Positions 7,556 to 16,296 of a stretch of 64,000 nucleotides of DNA are shown here, in pieces (the stretch's first letter is position 1; each line of letters begins with the position of its first letter). The notes beneath the pieces are model-generated. The model was given only the letters and a program-made list of their open reading frames with translations, was not told the DNA's origin and ran no database searches. Source of the DNA: Microvirga pudoricolor (GTDB lineage Bacteria > Pseudomonadota > Alphaproteobacteria > Rhizobiales > Beijerinckiaceae); NCBI RefSeq assembly GCF_016892705.1, contig NZ_JAFEMB010000001.1, forward strand, positions 434,001 to 498,000. The letters are read 5' to 3'. Both the position numbers and the translations under genes were made by a program.

Positions 7556-8422
7556 ATGCCCGTTCTCGCCCTCCCGTTTCCCGTCATCGACCCCATCGCG
7601 ATCTCCTTCGGGCCGCTCGCGATCCGCTGGTATGCCCTGGCCTATGTGGTCGGCCTGCTGGGGGGCTGGTTCTATGCGCGACGGCTTGCGGACCGCTCCG
7701 CCCTCTGGCCGCCCTCCCCTCAGCCCAAACCGGCGGACGTGGATGACCTCATCGTCTGGGTGGCGCTCGGCGTCGTCCTGGGCGGGCGGATCGGATACGT
7801 CCTGTTCTACAATCTGGGCGCCTATCTGGCGAACCCGCTCGAGATCTTCGCGATCTGGCACGGCGGCATGTCGTTCCACGGCGGCTTCCTGGGCGCCGCC
7901 GCGGCCATCGCGCTTTTCGCCCGCTCTCGGGGCCTCAACGCCCTCTCCATCCTCGACATGGCCGCCGTGGTGACGCCCATCGGTCTGTTCTTCGGGCGCA
8001 TCGCCAATTTCATCAACGGCGAACTCTGGGGGCGGCCCGCGCCGGACTTCCCCTATGCGGTGGTGTTCCCCCATGGCGGTCCCGTGCCGCGCCATCCAAG
8101 CCAGCTCTACGAGGCTTTCGGGGAGGGCTTGGTGCTTTTCGTCGTCATGGCTTGGGCGGTGAACCGCTTCGGCTTCCGGCGCCCCGGCCTTCTGAGCGGA
8201 TTGTTCGTGGTGGGCTATGCCGTGGCCAGGATCGTGTGCGAGTTCTTCCGCGAGCCCGACGCGCAGCTTGGGTTCCTGTTCGGCTCCTCGGTCGGAGCGC
8301 TGGGCGGGGGCATCACCATGGGCATGGTGCTGTCGCTGCCCATGGGGCTGGCGGGGCTTGGCCTGATCGTGATCGCCGTGCGGGGTCTCACTCGCCCGCG
8401 CCGGTCCGCCGAGGCCGCGTGA
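7556..8422 (+). CDS. lgt: Prolipoprotein diacylglyceryl transferase
   Basis: A 288-aa inner-membrane enzyme that transfers diacylglycerol from phosphatidylglycerol to the lipobox cysteine of prolipoproteins. About seven hydrophobic segments are present. Visible signatures are IRWYALAYVVGLLGGW (23-38), GGRIGYVLFYN (76-86), MSFHGG with His108, GRIANFINGELWGR (147-160) and HPSQLYEA (180-187). The TGA overlaps the GTG of the methyltransferase gene (GTGA), showing translational coupling. At least two predicted lipoproteins lie in this window (14940 and 21397). Confidence 0.95.
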   Translation: MPVLALPFPVIDPIAISFGPLAIRWYALAYVVGLLGGWFYARRLADRSALWPPSPQPKPADVDDLIVWVALGVVLGGRIGYVLFYNLGAYLANPLEIFAIWHGGMSFHGGFLGAAAAIALFARSRGLNALSILDMAAVVTPIGLFFGRIANFINGELWGRPAPDFPYAVVFPHGGPVPRHPSQLYEAFGEGLVLFVVMAWAVNRFGFRRPGLLSGLFVVGYAVARIVCEFFREPDAQLGFLFGSSVGALGGGITMGMVLSLPMGLAGLGLIVIAVRGLTRPRRSAEAA

Positions 8423-9504
8423 CGGAGTTCGAGAAGGGCCTGCGCCAGCTCATCGCCCTGGAGGGGCCGCTCACGGTCGAGCGCTATATGGGCCTGTGCC
8501 TGGGGCACTATTACGCCACCCGCGACCCGCTGGGGGCCGATGGGGATTTCACCACCGCGCCCGAGATCAGCCAGATGTTCGGCGAGCTCGTCGGGCTGTG
8601 GCTCGCGGAAGTCTGGACCGCCATGGACCGTCCCGCGACCGTGCGTGTGGTGGAGATCGGCCCCGGGCGCGGAACCCTGATGGCCGACGCCCTCAGGGCC
8701 GCCCGCATCCTGCCCGGGTTCCAGGCCGCCCTCGACGTCCACCTCGTGGAGACGAGTCCGGCCCTGAGGGAGCGGCAGAGGGCCGTTCTCGCGGGCTCCG
8801 GCCTCACGGCACAGTGGCACGACGATCTGGAGAGCCTTCCCGACGGGCCGGTCCTCCTGGTCGCCAACGAGTTCTTCGATGCCCTCCCCGTCCGGCAATA
8901 CGTGGCGACGGACCGAGGCTGGTGCGAGCGCCTGGTGGGGATCGAAGGGGCCGCCTTGACGTTCGGGCTGCGGGCCGAGCCCGAAAGCCTGCCGCAACGG
9001 CCCCGGCGGCCCGGCGACGTGCTGGAAGTCCCGCTCGCGTCCATTGCCATCGCCCGCGCGCTCGGCCGGCGCATCGCCCGCGACGGCGGCGCGGCTCTGC
9101 TGATCGATTACGGCTATTGGGGGCCGGCCCTGGGCGACACGCTGCAGGCTCTGCGACGGCACGAATACGTCGACCCGCTGGCCGAGCCCGGCGAGGCGGA
9201 CCTCACGACGCATGTGGATTTCCACCACCTCGCGCGCGCCGCGGCCGCCGAGGGCGCCCGCGCCCATGGCCTCGCGACGCAGGGCGATTTCCTTCACGCC
9301 CTCGGAATATCGGCCCGCGCCGAGGCCCTGAAGCGGCGCGCCTCACCTCCACAGGCCGAATCCATCGAGCGCGCCCTTGCACGCCTCACGAATTGCGGCG
9401 AGACCGGCATGGGAAGCCTCTTTAAGGTTTTGGCCCTAAGCCATCCCGGTCTCGAATCCCTGCCCGGCCTCCCGGTCGGGACACCTCGTCCGGCGGAGTC
9501 CTGA
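8419..9504 (+). CDS. Class I SAM-dependent methyltransferase, MidA/NDUFAF7 family
   Basis: A 361-aa methyltransferase. The GTG start overlaps the lgt stop. The SAM-binding loop VVEIGPGRGTLMADALR lies near residue 80, followed by VHLVETSPALRERQ, VLLVANEFFDALPVRQYV and LLIDYGYWGPALGDTLQ, the set typical of the MidA/NDUFAF7 family (COG1565). Mitochondrial NDUFAF7 methylates an arginine of complex I subunit NDUFS2 during assembly, and an analogous role in bacteria is inference. pgeF begins two bases after the stop, so lgt, this gene and pgeF form one operon. Confidence 0.88.
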   Translation: MTEFEKGLRQLIALEGPLTVERYMGLCLGHYYATRDPLGADGDFTTAPEISQMFGELVGLWLAEVWTAMDRPATVRVVEIGPGRGTLMADALRAARILPGFQAALDVHLVETSPALRERQRAVLAGSGLTAQWHDDLESLPDGPVLLVANEFFDALPVRQYVATDRGWCERLVGIEGAALTFGLRAEPESLPQRPRRPGDVLEVPLASIAIARALGRRIARDGGAALLIDYGYWGPALGDTLQALRRHEYVDPLAEPGEADLTTHVDFHHLARAAAAEGARAHGLATQGDFLHALGISARAEALKRRASPPQAESIERALARLTNCGETGMGSLFKVLALSHPGLESLPGLPVGTPRPAES

Positions 9505-9506
9505 TC

Positions 9507-10274
9507 ATGTTCATCGAAGCGCCCGAGCTCGCCTCCTACCCCAACATCCGCCATGCCTTCTTCACCCGTCAGGGCGGCGTGTCGGAGGGGATTTATGCCT
9601 CGCTCAACGGCGGCATCGGCTCCTCGGACGATCGGGCCCATGTGGCCGAGAACCGCCGCCGCATGGCGGAGGACCTGGGCGTGGAGCCGGAGGCGCTCCT
9701 GAGCCTATATCAGATCCATTCCCCCGACGTGGTCGTCGTCGATGCCCCTTGGGCCGGCGACCGGCCCAAGGCCGACGCCCTCGTGACGCGCACGCCCGGC
9801 ATCGCGCTGGCGATCTCGACGGCGGATTGCGGCCCGGTCCTCTTCGCGGACCACCACGCAGGCGTCATCGGGGCGGCCCATGCGGGCTGGCGCGGCGCCT
9901 TCACGGGGGTTCTCGAAGCCACGGTGGACGCCATGGAGGCGCAGGGCGCCGAGCGCGGCAACATCGTGGCCGTGCTCGGTCCCACCATCAGCCAGGCCGC
10001 CTACGAGGTGGGCCCCGACTTCGTGGCGCGTTTCCTGGAGGCGGACGCGGATCACGCCCGCTTCTTCATCCCGAGCGAGAGGCCCGACCATTCCATGTTC
10101 GACCTGCCCGCCTTTATCGGCGCGCGGCTGGAGGGTTCTGGAATCGGCGAGTTCGCCAATACGGGCCTCTGCACCTACGCGGACGAGGAGCGCTTCTACA
10201 GCTACCGGCGCACCACCCACCGGGGCGAGCCGGATTATGGCCGCCTCATCTCGGCGATCCGCCTCACTCATTGA
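9507..10274 (+). CDS. pgeF: Peptidoglycan editing factor PgeF (multicopper polyphenol oxidase family)
   Basis: A 255-aa protein of the YfiH/PgeF (DUF152) family. E. coli PgeF is reported to keep non-canonical residues out of the second position of the peptidoglycan stem; relatives act on purine nucleosides or phenols. Hallmarks are present: HAFFTRQGGVSEG near the N-terminus, LYQIHSPDVV, STADCGPVLF, GAAHAGWRGAFTGV, GPTISQAAYEVG and the C-terminal YSYRRTTHRGEPDYGR. The Cys and His of TADC and AHAGWRG match the metal-site positions. Its end overlaps the convergent SDR gene by 11 bases. Confidence 0.9.
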   Translation: MFIEAPELASYPNIRHAFFTRQGGVSEGIYASLNGGIGSSDDRAHVAENRRRMAEDLGVEPEALLSLYQIHSPDVVVVDAPWAGDRPKADALVTRTPGIALAISTADCGPVLFADHHAGVIGAAHAGWRGAFTGVLEATVDAMEAQGAERGNIVAVLGPTISQAAYEVGPDFVARFLEADADHARFFIPSERPDHSMFDLPAFIGARLEGSGIGEFANTGLCTYADEERFYSYRRTTHRGEPDYGRLISAIRLTH

Positions 10275-11019
10275 CCAGAACGTCTGGGGTCTCCCACGCC
10301 AGGTGCTGGCCGCCGTCGACGGCGATCATCTGGCCCGTGACGCTGCGGGCCCGGGCCAGATAGAGCACCGCGTCGGCAATGTCCTCCGGGGACGGCCCGC
10401 GCCGAAGCAGCAGAGCATCCGTCTGCCTGCGAAAATCCTCCGAGTCCTGGCGGCTGTTGGCCAGGGTCGGGCCAGGGCCGACCCCGTTGACCCGGATCCG
10501 GGGCGCGAGCGCCTGGGCAAGGGTGCGGGTCGCGGCGAAGAGACCCGCCTTCGTCAGCGCGTAGGACAGGAAGTGCGGGGTCGGCTTCAGGACCCGCTGA
10601 TCGATGATGTTCACAATGGCGCCGTCCCGGCCGGCCGGGAGCCGGCTGGCGAAGGCATCGGCCAGAAAGACGGGCAGGCGTAGGTTGACGGAAAAGTGCC
10701 GGTCCCACCGCGCGACATCGAGGCTGCCGATCCCGTCGGGCTCGAATTCGGACGCGTTGTTGACCAGGAGGGTGACCGGCCCGAGCGCCGCCTCGGCCTC
10801 TTCCATCAGGGACCCGGCCGCAGCGGGGTCGGAAAGATCGGTCCGGATCACGGCCGCGCGGCCGCCTTGCGCCTCGATGTGCGATTTCACACACGCGGCC
10901 TCCGTGCCCGAATTGTGGCAATGAATTGCGACAGCGTAACCGTGGCGGGCCAAAGTCTCGGAGATTGCTTTCCCGATCCGGCGGGCGCCGCCGGTCACTA
11001 AAGCCACGTTTTCCATCAT
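10264..11019 (-). CDS. SDR-family oxidoreductase of pteridine-reductase (PTR1/FolM-like) type
   Basis: A 251-aa Rossmann-fold reductase. The NADP-binding loop is TGGARRIG (about 9-16), with an arginine where PTR1/FolM enzymes also carry basic residues for NADPH. NNAS is near 88. The usual catalytic serine is replaced by aspartate (INIIDQRV, Asp140), 13 residues before Tyr153 of SYALTK (Lys157). This Asp-Tyr-Lys triad is the hallmark of pteridine reductases rather than ordinary SDRs. It may therefore reduce dihydropterins or dihydrofolate, but the substrate is inferred. Two adjacent ATGs (11019, 11016) follow GAGGGG and either could start. It overlaps pgeF tail to tail. Confidence 0.8.
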   Translation of the reverse strand: MMENVALVTGGARRIGKAISETLARHGYAVAIHCHNSGTEAACVKSHIEAQGGRAAVIRTDLSDPAAAGSLMEEAEAALGPVTLLVNNASEFEPDGIGSLDVARWDRHFSVNLRLPVFLADAFASRLPAGRDGAIVNIIDQRVLKPTPHFLSYALTKAGLFAATRTLAQALAPRIRVNGVGPGPTLANSRQDSEDFRRQTDALLLRRGPSPEDIADAVLYLARARSVTGQMIAVDGGQHLAWETPDVLVNE

Positions 11020-11306
11020 TCGGCCCCTCGAAGTGTTGCCTTTACGTAACAACCGTTTGGAAGATACTGCTCAGGTGCGATTTCTCACATCGCTCCCCGA
11101 ACCAAAGCTTAAGGTCAAAGTTGTCGGTACAGCGATGCCAAGGGGAAATAGCACGCACAATTGCGCCACGTTGCTGCCACAGTGCCGGAAGGCATTGTGC
11201 TTAGCCTGCAACAGACCTCGCATGGGTGTCGCCTTATATGGTGCTTAAATCGAACCTGAGCCAAAGAAGCCCTGGATCGATCAGTAGAACAGGAATTGGA
11301 GAGACC

Positions 11307-12029
11307 ATGAAAAAGATTCTTCTCGCGGGTGTTGCACTGGCTGCCCTGTCCGGCGCTGCCTCGGCCGCCGATCTCCCGGCCCGTACGGCCCCGATCGCTC
11401 CGGTGATCGCCGCCGTTCCGGTCTTCACCTGGACCGGCTTCTACGTCGGTGTGAACGCCGGCTACGGCTGGAACTCCGGCTCGAACCGTTACGTCGACCC
11501 GGCCTTCGGCTACGCTGGCGACAGCGGCAGCGACGGCGGCTTCATCGGCGGCGGCCAGATCGGCTACAACTACCAGATCGGCTCGTTCGTCATCGGCGTC
11601 GAGACCGACCTGCAGTACGCCAATGTCGGCAACAAGAGCTCCGGCTACTACACCACGGGCGGCTACTACTACGGTGGTGACGATTCCGACGGTTACTTCG
11701 GCACGGTCCGCGCTCGCGCCGGTGTCGCCTTCGACCGCGCCCTCATCTACGTGACCGGCGGTCTCGCCTATGGCGACCTCGGCAACAACAACTACTACGG
11801 CCTCAACACCACCAACTATTATTATGGTGGCGGCAACGACAGCAACTGGGGCTGGACCCTCGGCGGCGGTGTCGAGTACGCGTTCACGAACAACCTGACC
11901 GCCAAGATCGAAGGTCTGTACGTGAACCTCGACACGAAGAACTCGGGCGGCCTGTACTACAACGGCAATGGCGACACCGAGTTCGGTGTGGTTCGCGCCG
12001 GCCTGAACTACAAGTTCTCGACCTACTAA
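11307..12029 (+). CDS. Outer-membrane beta-barrel protein (Omp25/31, porin-like family)
   Basis: A 240-aa exported protein. The signal peptide MKKILLAGVALAALSGAASA is followed by mature ADLPART. The body has alternating aromatic strands starting with FTWTGFYVGVNAGYGW and closing with FGVVRAGLNYKFSTY, as in the small 8-strand Omp25/Omp31 barrels of Rhizobiales. Loops are unusually rich in Gly, Tyr, Asn and Asp (YYYGGDDSDGYFG, NNNYYGLNTTNYYYGGG). The start is the ATG at 11307 after GGAGAG. A 287-base upstream region and a strong terminator flank it, so it is a single-gene transcript and, by analogy with the family, probably abundant. Confidence 0.85.
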   Translation: MKKILLAGVALAALSGAASAADLPARTAPIAPVIAAVPVFTWTGFYVGVNAGYGWNSGSNRYVDPAFGYAGDSGSDGGFIGGGQIGYNYQIGSFVIGVETDLQYANVGNKSSGYYTTGGYYYGGDDSDGYFGTVRARAGVAFDRALIYVTGGLAYGDLGNNNYYGLNTTNYYYGGGNDSNWGWTLGGGVEYAFTNNLTAKIEGLYVNLDTKNSGGLYYNGNGDTEFGVVRAGLNYKFSTY

Positions 12030-12052
12030 GACCCGTCGCACCCGCGACAGGA

Positions 12053-12082
12053 AAAGGCCCGGTGGAAACACCGGGCCTTTTT
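12053..12082 (+). terminator. Rho-independent terminator after the outer-membrane protein gene
   Basis: The 12-base stem AAAGGCCCGGTG (12053-12064) and CACCGGGCCTTT (12069-12080) encloses a GAAA tetraloop and is followed directly by T's (12078-12082). The opposite strand also ends in a short T-run, so it may serve the convergent GST gene. Confidence 0.9.
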
Positions 12083-12089
12083 CGTTGCG

Positions 12090-12692
12090 TCAGGCCTTGA
12101 CCTTCGTGTGCTCGAAAGCCGGCACCTGGGACGCGAAAGCATCGAGCCATGCCACGAGCTTCGGATAGGAGGATCGCCACTCGCCCGCGAAACGCAGGTC
12201 CAGGTAGCCCAAGGCGCAGGCCTGCGCGATGTGTCCGACGTGGATCGTGGACGGCAGATCCGTCAGATGGGCCTCGGCATGGGCGAGCGCGCGCTTCACC
12301 TTCTCGGCCTGGTGGTCGACCCACTTGGCCTCTTGCCGGTCCGTGGCGCGGAAGCGTCCCTCATAGACCTGGAGCAGGGCCGCATCCATGATCCCGTCCG
12401 CCAACGCCTGATGACGAAGGGCGAGGAACCGCTCCTCGCCGGCCGGGATCACGCCGCCGCCCGCGAGATAATCCAGGTATTCGATGATGACACGGGAATC
12501 GTAGAGGATCTCGCCGTTCTCGAGGATCAGGGCCGGGATCTTGCCCAACGGGTTCTGCTGGCGGATGGAATCCTCGGGGTTGAGGGTGTCGCTCGGGACG
12601 ATCTCGATCCGGTCGGACAGCCCGAGGAGGCTGGCCGAGATCTTGACCTTACGGCCGAACGGAGAAGCAGGCGAAGAGCGAAGGATGAGCAT
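12090..12692 (-). CDS. Glutathione S-transferase family protein
   Basis: A 200-aa cytosolic protein. The thioredoxin-like N-domain (about 1-78) begins LRSSPASPFGRKVKI, with a Ser-rich active-site segment, the cis-Pro loop IPALILENG and the glutathione-gamma-Glu site ILYDSRVIIEYLD. A helical C-domain follows. The ATG at 12692 has GAGGG just upstream. The frame continues open upstream but that part is not GST-like. GSTs of this bacterial group conjugate or reduce electrophiles with glutathione; the actual substrate is unknown. It is convergent with the outer-membrane protein gene. Confidence 0.88.
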   Translation of the reverse strand: MLILRSSPASPFGRKVKISASLLGLSDRIEIVPSDTLNPEDSIRQQNPLGKIPALILENGEILYDSRVIIEYLDYLAGGGVIPAGEERFLALRHQALADGIMDAALLQVYEGRFRATDRQEAKWVDHQAEKVKRALAHAEAHLTDLPSTIHVGHIAQACALGYLDLRFAGEWRSSYPKLVAWLDAFASQVPAFEHTKVKA

Positions 12693-12793
12693 GGGGCCCT
12701 CGGGTTGCTGAAGGCTTCCTCCATGGACAATCGCGAGACCGACCGCAAGCGCGTCGCGTTGCGAACCCTGTGGCCTCCCTCCGGCGCCAATCC

Positions 12794-13642
12794 TTACGGC
12801 TCCGGCCCGAATGCCTCGCACCGGAAGGCACCGTAACCGCTGCGGGACAGGCGTTCGGCCAGGGCCGGGAGGAGGATCTCGGCCTCCGGCTTCAAAGCCC
12901 AGGGCGGGTTGACGACGAGGAGGCCGCTGCCGTTGAGGCGGTTCGGCTCGCGCGGGTCGTCCACGAGCAGCTCCAGGCGAAGGCCCGGACGGGGGCACTC
13001 GGCCCGAAGGCGGCGGTAGAGGAGTTCGACGGGTTTCGTGTCCTTGATCGGGTACCAGCCCAAATAAACGCCCGTCGGCCACTTTCTGATCGCGGCCAGG
13101 ATCTCGCCGCCCAGCCGTTCGAGCTCGTCCGGCTCCTCGTAAGGAGGGTCGATCAGCACGAGGCCGCGCTTCTCCTTGGGCGGGATCAGCGCATGGAGCG
13201 CCGTCCAGCCGTCGAGATGCATCACCTTCAGATTGGAGACCGCGTTGAAGCGTTCGGCCAGGACCGCGTTGTCTCGTGGGTGCAGCTCGACGAACACGCC
13301 CCGGTCCTGCCGCCGCAGCAATTCCCGGACGATGGCGGGGGAGCCCGGATAGGCTTTATCGCCGTATCGGGCCCGCACCTCGGCAATCAGCCGGCGATAG
13401 GGCTCAAGAAGGTTCTCCACAGCCGGATCGAATGTCTTGTTCAGCCGTCCGATGCCACCCACCCACTCCCCCGTGCGCCCGGCCTCGTCGCCGGCAAGAT
13501 CGTAGAGCCCAAGGCCCGCATGGGTGTCGATGACCCGGATCGGGGTGTCCTTGCGCTGAAGGTAGAGGAGGACCCGCACCAGGAGCGCGTGCTTCATGAC
13601 GTCGGCGAAGTTGCCGGCGTGAAAGGCGTGGCGATAATTCAT
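12794..13642 (-). CDS. rlmJ: 23S rRNA (adenine(2030)-N6)-methyltransferase RlmJ
   Basis: A 282-aa SAM-dependent N6-adenine methyltransferase of the RlmJ (ComJ/DUF519) family, modifying A2030 of 23S rRNA before subunit assembly. The conserved N-terminus MNYRHAFHAGNFADVMKH fixes the start at 13642, 18 bases inside the open frame. Visible sites are DTHAGLGLYDL (39-49) for SAM, RDNAVLAERF, and catalytic DPPY at 165-168 (LVLIDPPYEEPDE). It stands alone between the GST and RNase T2 genes on the same strand. Confidence 0.95.
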   Translation of the reverse strand: MNYRHAFHAGNFADVMKHALLVRVLLYLQRKDTPIRVIDTHAGLGLYDLAGDEAGRTGEWVGGIGRLNKTFDPAVENLLEPYRRLIAEVRARYGDKAYPGSPAIVRELLRRQDRGVFVELHPRDNAVLAERFNAVSNLKVMHLDGWTALHALIPPKEKRGLVLIDPPYEEPDELERLGGEILAAIRKWPTGVYLGWYPIKDTKPVELLYRRLRAECPRPGLRLELLVDDPREPNRLNGSGLLVVNPPWALKPEAEILLPALAERLSRSGYGAFRCEAFGPEP

Positions 13643-13685
13643 GCCCGAAGCCCTTTCCACATTCCCGGGAGCGGCTCCAGCGATT

Positions 13686-14375
13686 TCAGCGCGTGGCCGG
13701 AATGCCGATCTGCCCGGCGCGGCAGCTGTTGCGGTCGATCTCCGGGCACGGCCGGAAGCCGCGCAGGTCGCGGGTCAGGCAGATCCGCACCTCCTGCAGG
13801 GTATCCCGGCGGCAGGAGACCGACATCATGTCCGGACGCAGTCCCGGATTGGCGTCGGCGAAGGCGCGCTCGATCTCCAGCGGCATGGCGCGCGTGGCCA
13901 CGGGCATCCGGGCGAGGCTGTCGGGAATGCGAACCTTGTCGCGGGCCTGCTGGACCGCCCGAAAATAACCGGACGGGCTCTCACCCGAGCACGAGCCGTG
14001 CTTGCGCCACTGGTAGCGTGCGAGGCGCTCGTCCGGGAAAAGGCCCGCTGCCTCCGCGACAGTGCCGCGCAGGGACATGCGGTCGGCGGGACGGCAGAAG
14101 ACCGGATAGCCGCGCTCGTTCTGCGGCCAGAGCCCGTGGGTCACGAAGGCAAGCCCCTTGCCCGCATCGCATTGCGATCGCTCGTCGGCATCCGATGTCA
14201 GGGCGCAGAAGCCGGGCGACCACGACAGGGCCAGCACGTAGAAATCGAACTGGCCGGCCGGTCCGCCTCGGGTCTCGCTGTCCTGGGCGATCGCGGGAGC
14301 GGTGGCCAGAACCAGGAGCCAGACGAAAAATCCGGCCAGGAATCGGGTCGGGATCAGGGACGGGCCTGCTTGCAT
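13686..14375 (-). CDS. Secreted RNase T2 family ribonuclease
   Basis: A 229-aa exported endoribonuclease. The signal peptide is at about 1-30 (FLAGFFVWLLVLATAPAIA). The two T2 active-site blocks are present: CAS I FVTHGLWPQN (His80) and CAS II RYQWRKHGSC (His126), plus several cysteines for disulfides. In CAS II the residue before Trp is Gln122, where the family usually has a catalytic Glu, so activity could be altered. The start overlaps the end of the upstream secreted protein by 22 bases, implying coupling. Family members degrade RNA in the periplasm or outside the cell. Confidence 0.85.
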   Translation of the reverse strand: MQAGPSLIPTRFLAGFFVWLLVLATAPAIAQDSETRGGPAGQFDFYVLALSWSPGFCALTSDADERSQCDAGKGLAFVTHGLWPQNERGYPVFCRPADRMSLRGTVAEAAGLFPDERLARYQWRKHGSCSGESPSGYFRAVQQARDKVRIPDSLARMPVATRAMPLEIERAFADANPGLRPDMMSVSCRRDTLQEVRICLTRDLRGFRPCPEIDRNSCRAGQIGIPATR

Positions 14376-14788
14376 TGCGGCGCGTAAGCATAGTTCCGGT
14401 CGAGGCCGTCGACGCACCATTCCGTGCCGAAGCCGAGGCCGATGAAACCCAGATCCTCGCGGATGGAATAGTCGATGCGACGCTTGATGCCGTCCGAGGT
14501 GACGACCGCACCGGAGCAATACCGCCGGGGGATGAAGTCGAGGCCGTTGGGGCGCCAGGCCGTCTGCTGGATGCGCTCGAAGGTCAGGATCGTCAGCGGC
14601 GACTGCCAGAAACGGCCCTCCTTGATGGAGAATTTCGACGCGATGTGCCCCAGGACGACGGAGTCGTCGCAGCCCGGAATCGACGCGTCGTAGGGATGCT
14701 GCCGCTGTTCGGCGGGCGTGATTTCCCGCGCCATCACGGGCGTGGCCAGCATCGCGCATGTAACCAGGGCAGCCGCCACCCACTTCAT
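14354..14788 (-). CDS. Small secreted protein of unknown function, coupled to RNase T2
   Basis: A 144-aa protein with a clear signal peptide (MKWVAAALVTCAMLATPVMA, mature REITPAEQ). Mature cysteines occur in PGCDDSVVL, RRYCSGAV, TEWCVDG and APQCKQ, an even number consistent with two disulfides in the periplasm. Other visible blocks are SKFSIKEGRFWQSPLTILTF and EDLGFIGLGFGTEWC. I do not recognise a named family. Its gene precedes and overlaps the RNase T2 gene, so the two are made together. An inhibitor, chaperone or partner role is possible but only a guess. Confidence 0.75.
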   Translation of the reverse strand: MKWVAAALVTCAMLATPVMAREITPAEQRQHPYDASIPGCDDSVVLGHIASKFSIKEGRFWQSPLTILTFERIQQTAWRPNGLDFIPRRYCSGAVVTSDGIKRRIDYSIREDLGFIGLGFGTEWCVDGLDRNYAYAPQCKQARP

Positions 14789-14939
14789 CGTTCTGCTCCT
14801 TGCAGATTCCTAAACCTTGTCAGGACCATGTGGGCAGGCGCGCCCGGCGTCAAGGCACAGCTTGAAATGTTTGCGACCTGAGAGAGAAAAGCCACAATCC
14901 CGCTGCGGAAAGCCCTTTGGCCGGCCAGTCAAAGGCCTT

Positions 14940-15950
14940 TCAGTAAATCCCCTGGGGCGAGAGAACCAGCGGCCGAGACCCGCCCTGCGCGGGCCGGCTC
15001 GAGGGCGGCGCGTAGGTTTGCGGGATCGAGGGGGCGGCCCCGTATGCGGGAGACGCGGAGGCCTGGGAGGCGGCCTGGCCTGGGGGTCTCGCGGGCTGAG
15101 AGGCCGTGTAGGCGGCCCGAGGCGACGGCAGATCGGCAGCGTAGGGCCTGTCCGAAGCGCGCGGTCCTCCAGCCTCCTCCACAGGGCCGTCCTCGTCCGT
15201 CTCGTAGGGCAGATCGGCGGAAGGCGGCTGTGCGGCCTGCAGTTGCGGCGAGCCCCGGCGGGGATCAATGCGGGGCTCGAATTTCAGGATCGGCTTGCAG
15301 ATCCGGCGCGTCCCTCGCGGGTCGTGGCGGGCGAGGTCGAGATGCAGATGATCGTAGTGAAACCGGTCGGAGCCGGGCCCCAGCACCGTCGTGAAGCTCT
15401 GGCAGGCCCCCGTGAAGACCTCGCGCAGGAACTCCTGCTCGGCAGATTCCCCGCGCCAGCCCTTGACCACCGTGACCTCGCGGCCGTCGGCCAGCACAAA
15501 GGCCATGACGTCGAGCGCATTGCCGAAGGCGTGCTCGGACGTCTTGGCGCCGCTCTGGTTGTTGCGCGGGCGGCAGGAATACGACCCCGCCTTGATGTCC
15601 AGGAGCGGGACGCCGAAATAAAGCAGCGCCGCGGGCTTCACGTATTCGTCCAGCCAGCCCTCGATGCTCGGAATGATGGGGCAAGCCAGGGTGACCCGGG
15701 ACTTGAGACCGACCGTGCCGGCCGAGAAGGCCGTCACGCGGAACGGGTAGTCCATGCCGCAGGCGCCCGGACCATCGATCTTGGATGCCCGGGACATGTA
15801 GGCCGAGGGCTGCACCAGCTTGGCGGCCATGCAAGCCTCCTCGGCCTGTGTGCGCCAGGGCTCGCGCTGTTCGAACCGGAACAGCCCGCATCCGGTCAAT
15901 CCGGCTCCGACAAGCGATAAGGCGAGAAACGCAACAAACCTACGACGCAT
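14940..15950 (-). CDS. Extensin-family lipoprotein (LAS/VanY-like metallopeptidase fold)
   Basis: A 336-aa protein. Residues 1-21 form a lipoprotein signal with lipobox LTGC (Cys21), a substrate for Lgt. The extensin-like C domain (about 35-220) holds SEHAFGNALDV (His140, Asp147) and FHYDHLHLDL (His201, His203), the zinc-ligand pattern of LAS peptidases, so it may act on peptidoglycan; plant extensin-like wall binding is only a name. Cysteine pairs are conserved in the domain. Residues about 225-336 are a low-complexity Pro/Ala/Ser/Gln tail (RPPGQAASQASASPAYGAAP) that could span or contact the wall. Confidence 0.85.
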   Translation of the reverse strand: MRRRFVAFLALSLVGAGLTGCGLFRFEQREPWRTQAEEACMAAKLVQPSAYMSRASKIDGPGACGMDYPFRVTAFSAGTVGLKSRVTLACPIIPSIEGWLDEYVKPAALLYFGVPLLDIKAGSYSCRPRNNQSGAKTSEHAFGNALDVMAFVLADGREVTVVKGWRGESAEQEFLREVFTGACQSFTTVLGPGSDRFHYDHLHLDLARHDPRGTRRICKPILKFEPRIDPRRGSPQLQAAQPPSADLPYETDEDGPVEEAGGPRASDRPYAADLPSPRAAYTASQPARPPGQAASQASASPAYGAAPSIPQTYAPPSSRPAQGGSRPLVLSPQGIY

Positions 15951-16296
15951 GCGGGAATGATGTTGCCGATTTCCGTAAATAACCGGTCAACAGAACTATT
16001 TTCTACGAAACCGCCCCAAGCAACCTGACAATCACCGATCGGCTGTCTGACACGACGACTGGTCCCAATACTCAAGTTGTGCAAAGCAACATTAGGAGAC
16101 CCTCGGGGCCTCCTGCGAACAACATGACTGGACTTACCCCCTGTGGAAAACTTTGATTTGTCTCACAATACAAGACTTTAAGAGTTCGGAAACCAAACTA
16201 GTGGCTGGCGCGTTTCTTTGTCGGCTTCCGGATGGGCTTTTCACAGCGGCAAAGCTTTGATAGCGTCTAGCCTATCCATTCATGGAGGGACATTGG
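15951..16296. other. Intergenic region with few recognisable signals
   Basis: This stretch of about 345 bases between the extensin-family gene and a 33-aa ORF is distinctly richer in A+T than its neighbours. A TGTGGAAAAC at about 16142 faintly resembles a DnaA box, but there is no cluster of such boxes. It presumably holds promoters for both flanking genes. I found no tRNA, convincing hairpin or longer conserved ORF. Confidence 0.5.

Noticed and set aside
16138..16150. TGTGGAAAAC resembling a DnaA box, possible origin
   Set aside because: Single imperfect match; no cluster of boxes and no dnaA, dnaN or parAB genes nearby.
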